From the NCBI GenBank assembly GCA_021163015.1, contig JAGGXO010000196.1, forward strand, positions 1-5,598: a DNA stretch of 5,598 bases, written 5' to 3'. The notes below the pieces were generated by a model, which had not been told where the DNA came from, searched no databases, and saw only the letters and a list, made by a program, of their open reading frames with translations. Made by a program: the position numbers and the translations under genes. Positions 4,607-5,598 of the stretch are shown piece after piece (positions within the stretch are counted from its first letter, which is position 1; each line of letters opens with the position of its first letter). The stretch is from Candidatus Bipolaricaulota bacterium. GTDB lineage: Bacteria; Bipolaricaulota; Bipolaricaulia; UBA7950; UBA9294.

Positions 4607-5495
4607 GCAGCGTAAGAAGCACGGTCATCGTCACGAGGTTTCCCACCGTTGTCAGCAGGAGGATCGAAGCCGTGAGGTCGGGACGTCTATCATACTGAAG
4701 CGAGAGGAGGAGAGCATTCACCGCCGTTGGTGTACTCCCCTCGATGATCAGCACAGCGCGCAGCAGGCCGTGGATCCCCAACGCTGCGGTCAATCCCCAA
4801 GAGAGAAGCGGAGGGATAAGGAGCTTTAACACAGCGACCACCGTTGCCCGCGGCAACAACGTTGTAATCTTCACCTGAGCCAGTTGAATTCCCAACAAGA
4901 GAAGCATCACCGGGATTGTCGCTTGTGCGAGCATCTCGATCGGCTTGATGGCGGAATCGGGCAAGGTCGTTCCTGTCCACTTCAGAACGAGAGCAATAAC
5001 CAGTGCGTAGAACCAAGGGACGCTCACGACATTGCGCAACAGTTTTCCCATCTTCATCCCCTTCTTCCAGGACGCGATCCCCACACCGAAGATCACCTGC
5101 ATCGCTGCGTGGACAACAACGTAGAGCACACCAAACTGGAAACCTTTGTTACCGAAGGCAAACAGCAAGATCGGCAACCCGTAGTTCCCGCCATTGTTAA
5201 GAAAGAGAGAGAGTGTGCCCGCAACGCGTGAATCGTCATCCCAATGCAACAGTCGAAACAACACGGACCCGATGATAAACAAAATCGTATGCAGAGAAAC
5301 CACAAAGATGACAAGGCGCACAACTGCACTCTGGGAGACCTGCTGAGAATAGAGAGAGTAGAAGATCAAACACGGGCTGAGAATGTAGAAGACTACCTTA
5401 ACAAGCCCATCAGACTTGATGCTAGTCAGCCTGGCCAGTAGGTAGCCACTGCCGGCGATTAGAAATACAGGCAGCAGAACGTTAACAAATACCAT
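4599..5495 (-). CDS. AEC-family (auxin efflux carrier-like) membrane transporter
   Basis: This 298-aa inner-membrane protein has about ten hydrophobic segments in two groups of five, separated by a charged loop (SWKKGMKMGKLLRN, 142-154). It resembles bacterial AEC permeases that export or exchange small organic anions; the substrate is unknown. Family features are the N-terminal LLPVFLIAGSGYLLA (7-21), NNGGNYGLPI (100-109), ATIPVMLLLLGIQLA (192-206) and the C-terminal EGSTPTAVNALLLSLQYD (252-269) plus VGNLVTM (284-290). The start is uncertain. ATG 5495 fits the family but has no ribosome site within 15 nt. The frame stays open upstream through TTG 5564 (GGAGGT only 3 nt before) to the window edge. 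The gene is convergent with the toxin gene, 39 nt between stops, and no terminator hairpin is seen there. Confidence 0.88.
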   Translation of the reverse strand: MVFVNVLLPVFLIAGSGYLLARLTSIKSDGLVKVVFYILSPCLIFYSLYSQQVSQSAVVRLVIFVVSLHTILFIIGSVLFRLLHWDDDSRVAGTLSLFLNNGGNYGLPILLFAFGNKGFQFGVLYVVVHAAMQVIFGVGIASWKKGMKMGKLLRNVVSVPWFYALVIALVLKWTGTTLPDSAIKPIEMLAQATIPVMLLLLGIQLAQVKITTLLPRATVVAVLKLLIPPLLSWGLTAALGIHGLLRAVLIIEGSTPTAVNALLLSLQYDRRPDLTASILLLTTVGNLVTMTVLLTLLT

Positions 5496-5598
5496 CGTAG
5501 TTGTGGGGGATTGTGCTTGTCCCGCTACCTCCTTGAAATCCAACGCACACTGTCCACCGGGCAAGACACCTCCGGTAAAGAGATCAACGTTATAGCCG
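5496..5598 (-). other. upstream flank of the transporter gene, possible end of another gene
   Basis: Two minus-strand frames are open from the right edge. One is in frame with the transporter (GYNVDLFTGGVLPGGQ...). The other ends in ...DSVRWISRR with a TAG at 5527-5525, 29 nt before the transporter ATG, as expected if a co-directional gene ended here. Neither peptide is recognised. A perfect AAGGAGGT lies at 5534-5527 but has no start codon at usable distance. Confidence 0.3.

Overview
The window looks like chromosomal DNA from a bacterium. GC content is moderate (mid-50s % by eye), genes are tightly packed, several starts have canonical AAGGAG-type Shine-Dalgarno sites, and one has a sigma70-like promoter. 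The combination of a bacterial-type TsaD with an archaeal-type bifunctional fructose-1,6-bisphosphate aldolase/phosphatase points to a deep-branching, possibly thermophilic or uncultured lineage. That enzyme occurs in archaea and early-branching bacteria. The lineage guess is an inference and cannot be settled from the sequence alone.

Layout. 1-209 is intergenic, with a short direct-repeat cluster (CAATCGCT core) that runs into the stop codon of the first gene. 210-1007 (-) encodes a nitrilase-superfamily amidohydrolase. It is read divergently from a three-gene operon at 1177-3860 (+): fbp (gluconeogenesis), hpt (purine salvage) and tsaD (tRNA t6A modification). The genes are 12 nt apart (fbp/hpt) and overlap by 4 nt (hpt/tsaD). 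The 169-nt divergent region holds a candidate promoter for each direction, and the nitrilase promoter is placed so that its mRNA may be leaderless. 3861-4559 (+) is a type II toxin-antitoxin module: a 68-aa antitoxin and a MazF/PemK-family toxin that overlap by 8 nt. It has its own promoter, with a perfect 16-bp palindrome across the spacer and -10 box. 4599-5495 (-) is an AEC-family membrane transporter convergent with the toxin gene.

The most notable signal is a 19-bp exact direct repeat. One copy lies in the 3' part of tsaD (3760-3778) and the other spans the toxin stop codon (4545-4563), so together they bracket the toxin-antitoxin module. Read in the tsaD frame, the second copy continues as a short TsaD-like tail with its own stop (NAAMIA..., stop at 4604-4606). 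The simplest reading is that the module was inserted at the 3' end of tsaD, which kept or received a full 3' end while a piece of a tsaD end was left on the far side. No integrase or transposase is present, so the mechanism is unknown.

The metabolic and tRNA-modification genes are housekeeping functions sharing a transcript, not an obvious pathway. The toxin-antitoxin module is the only accessory element recognised.
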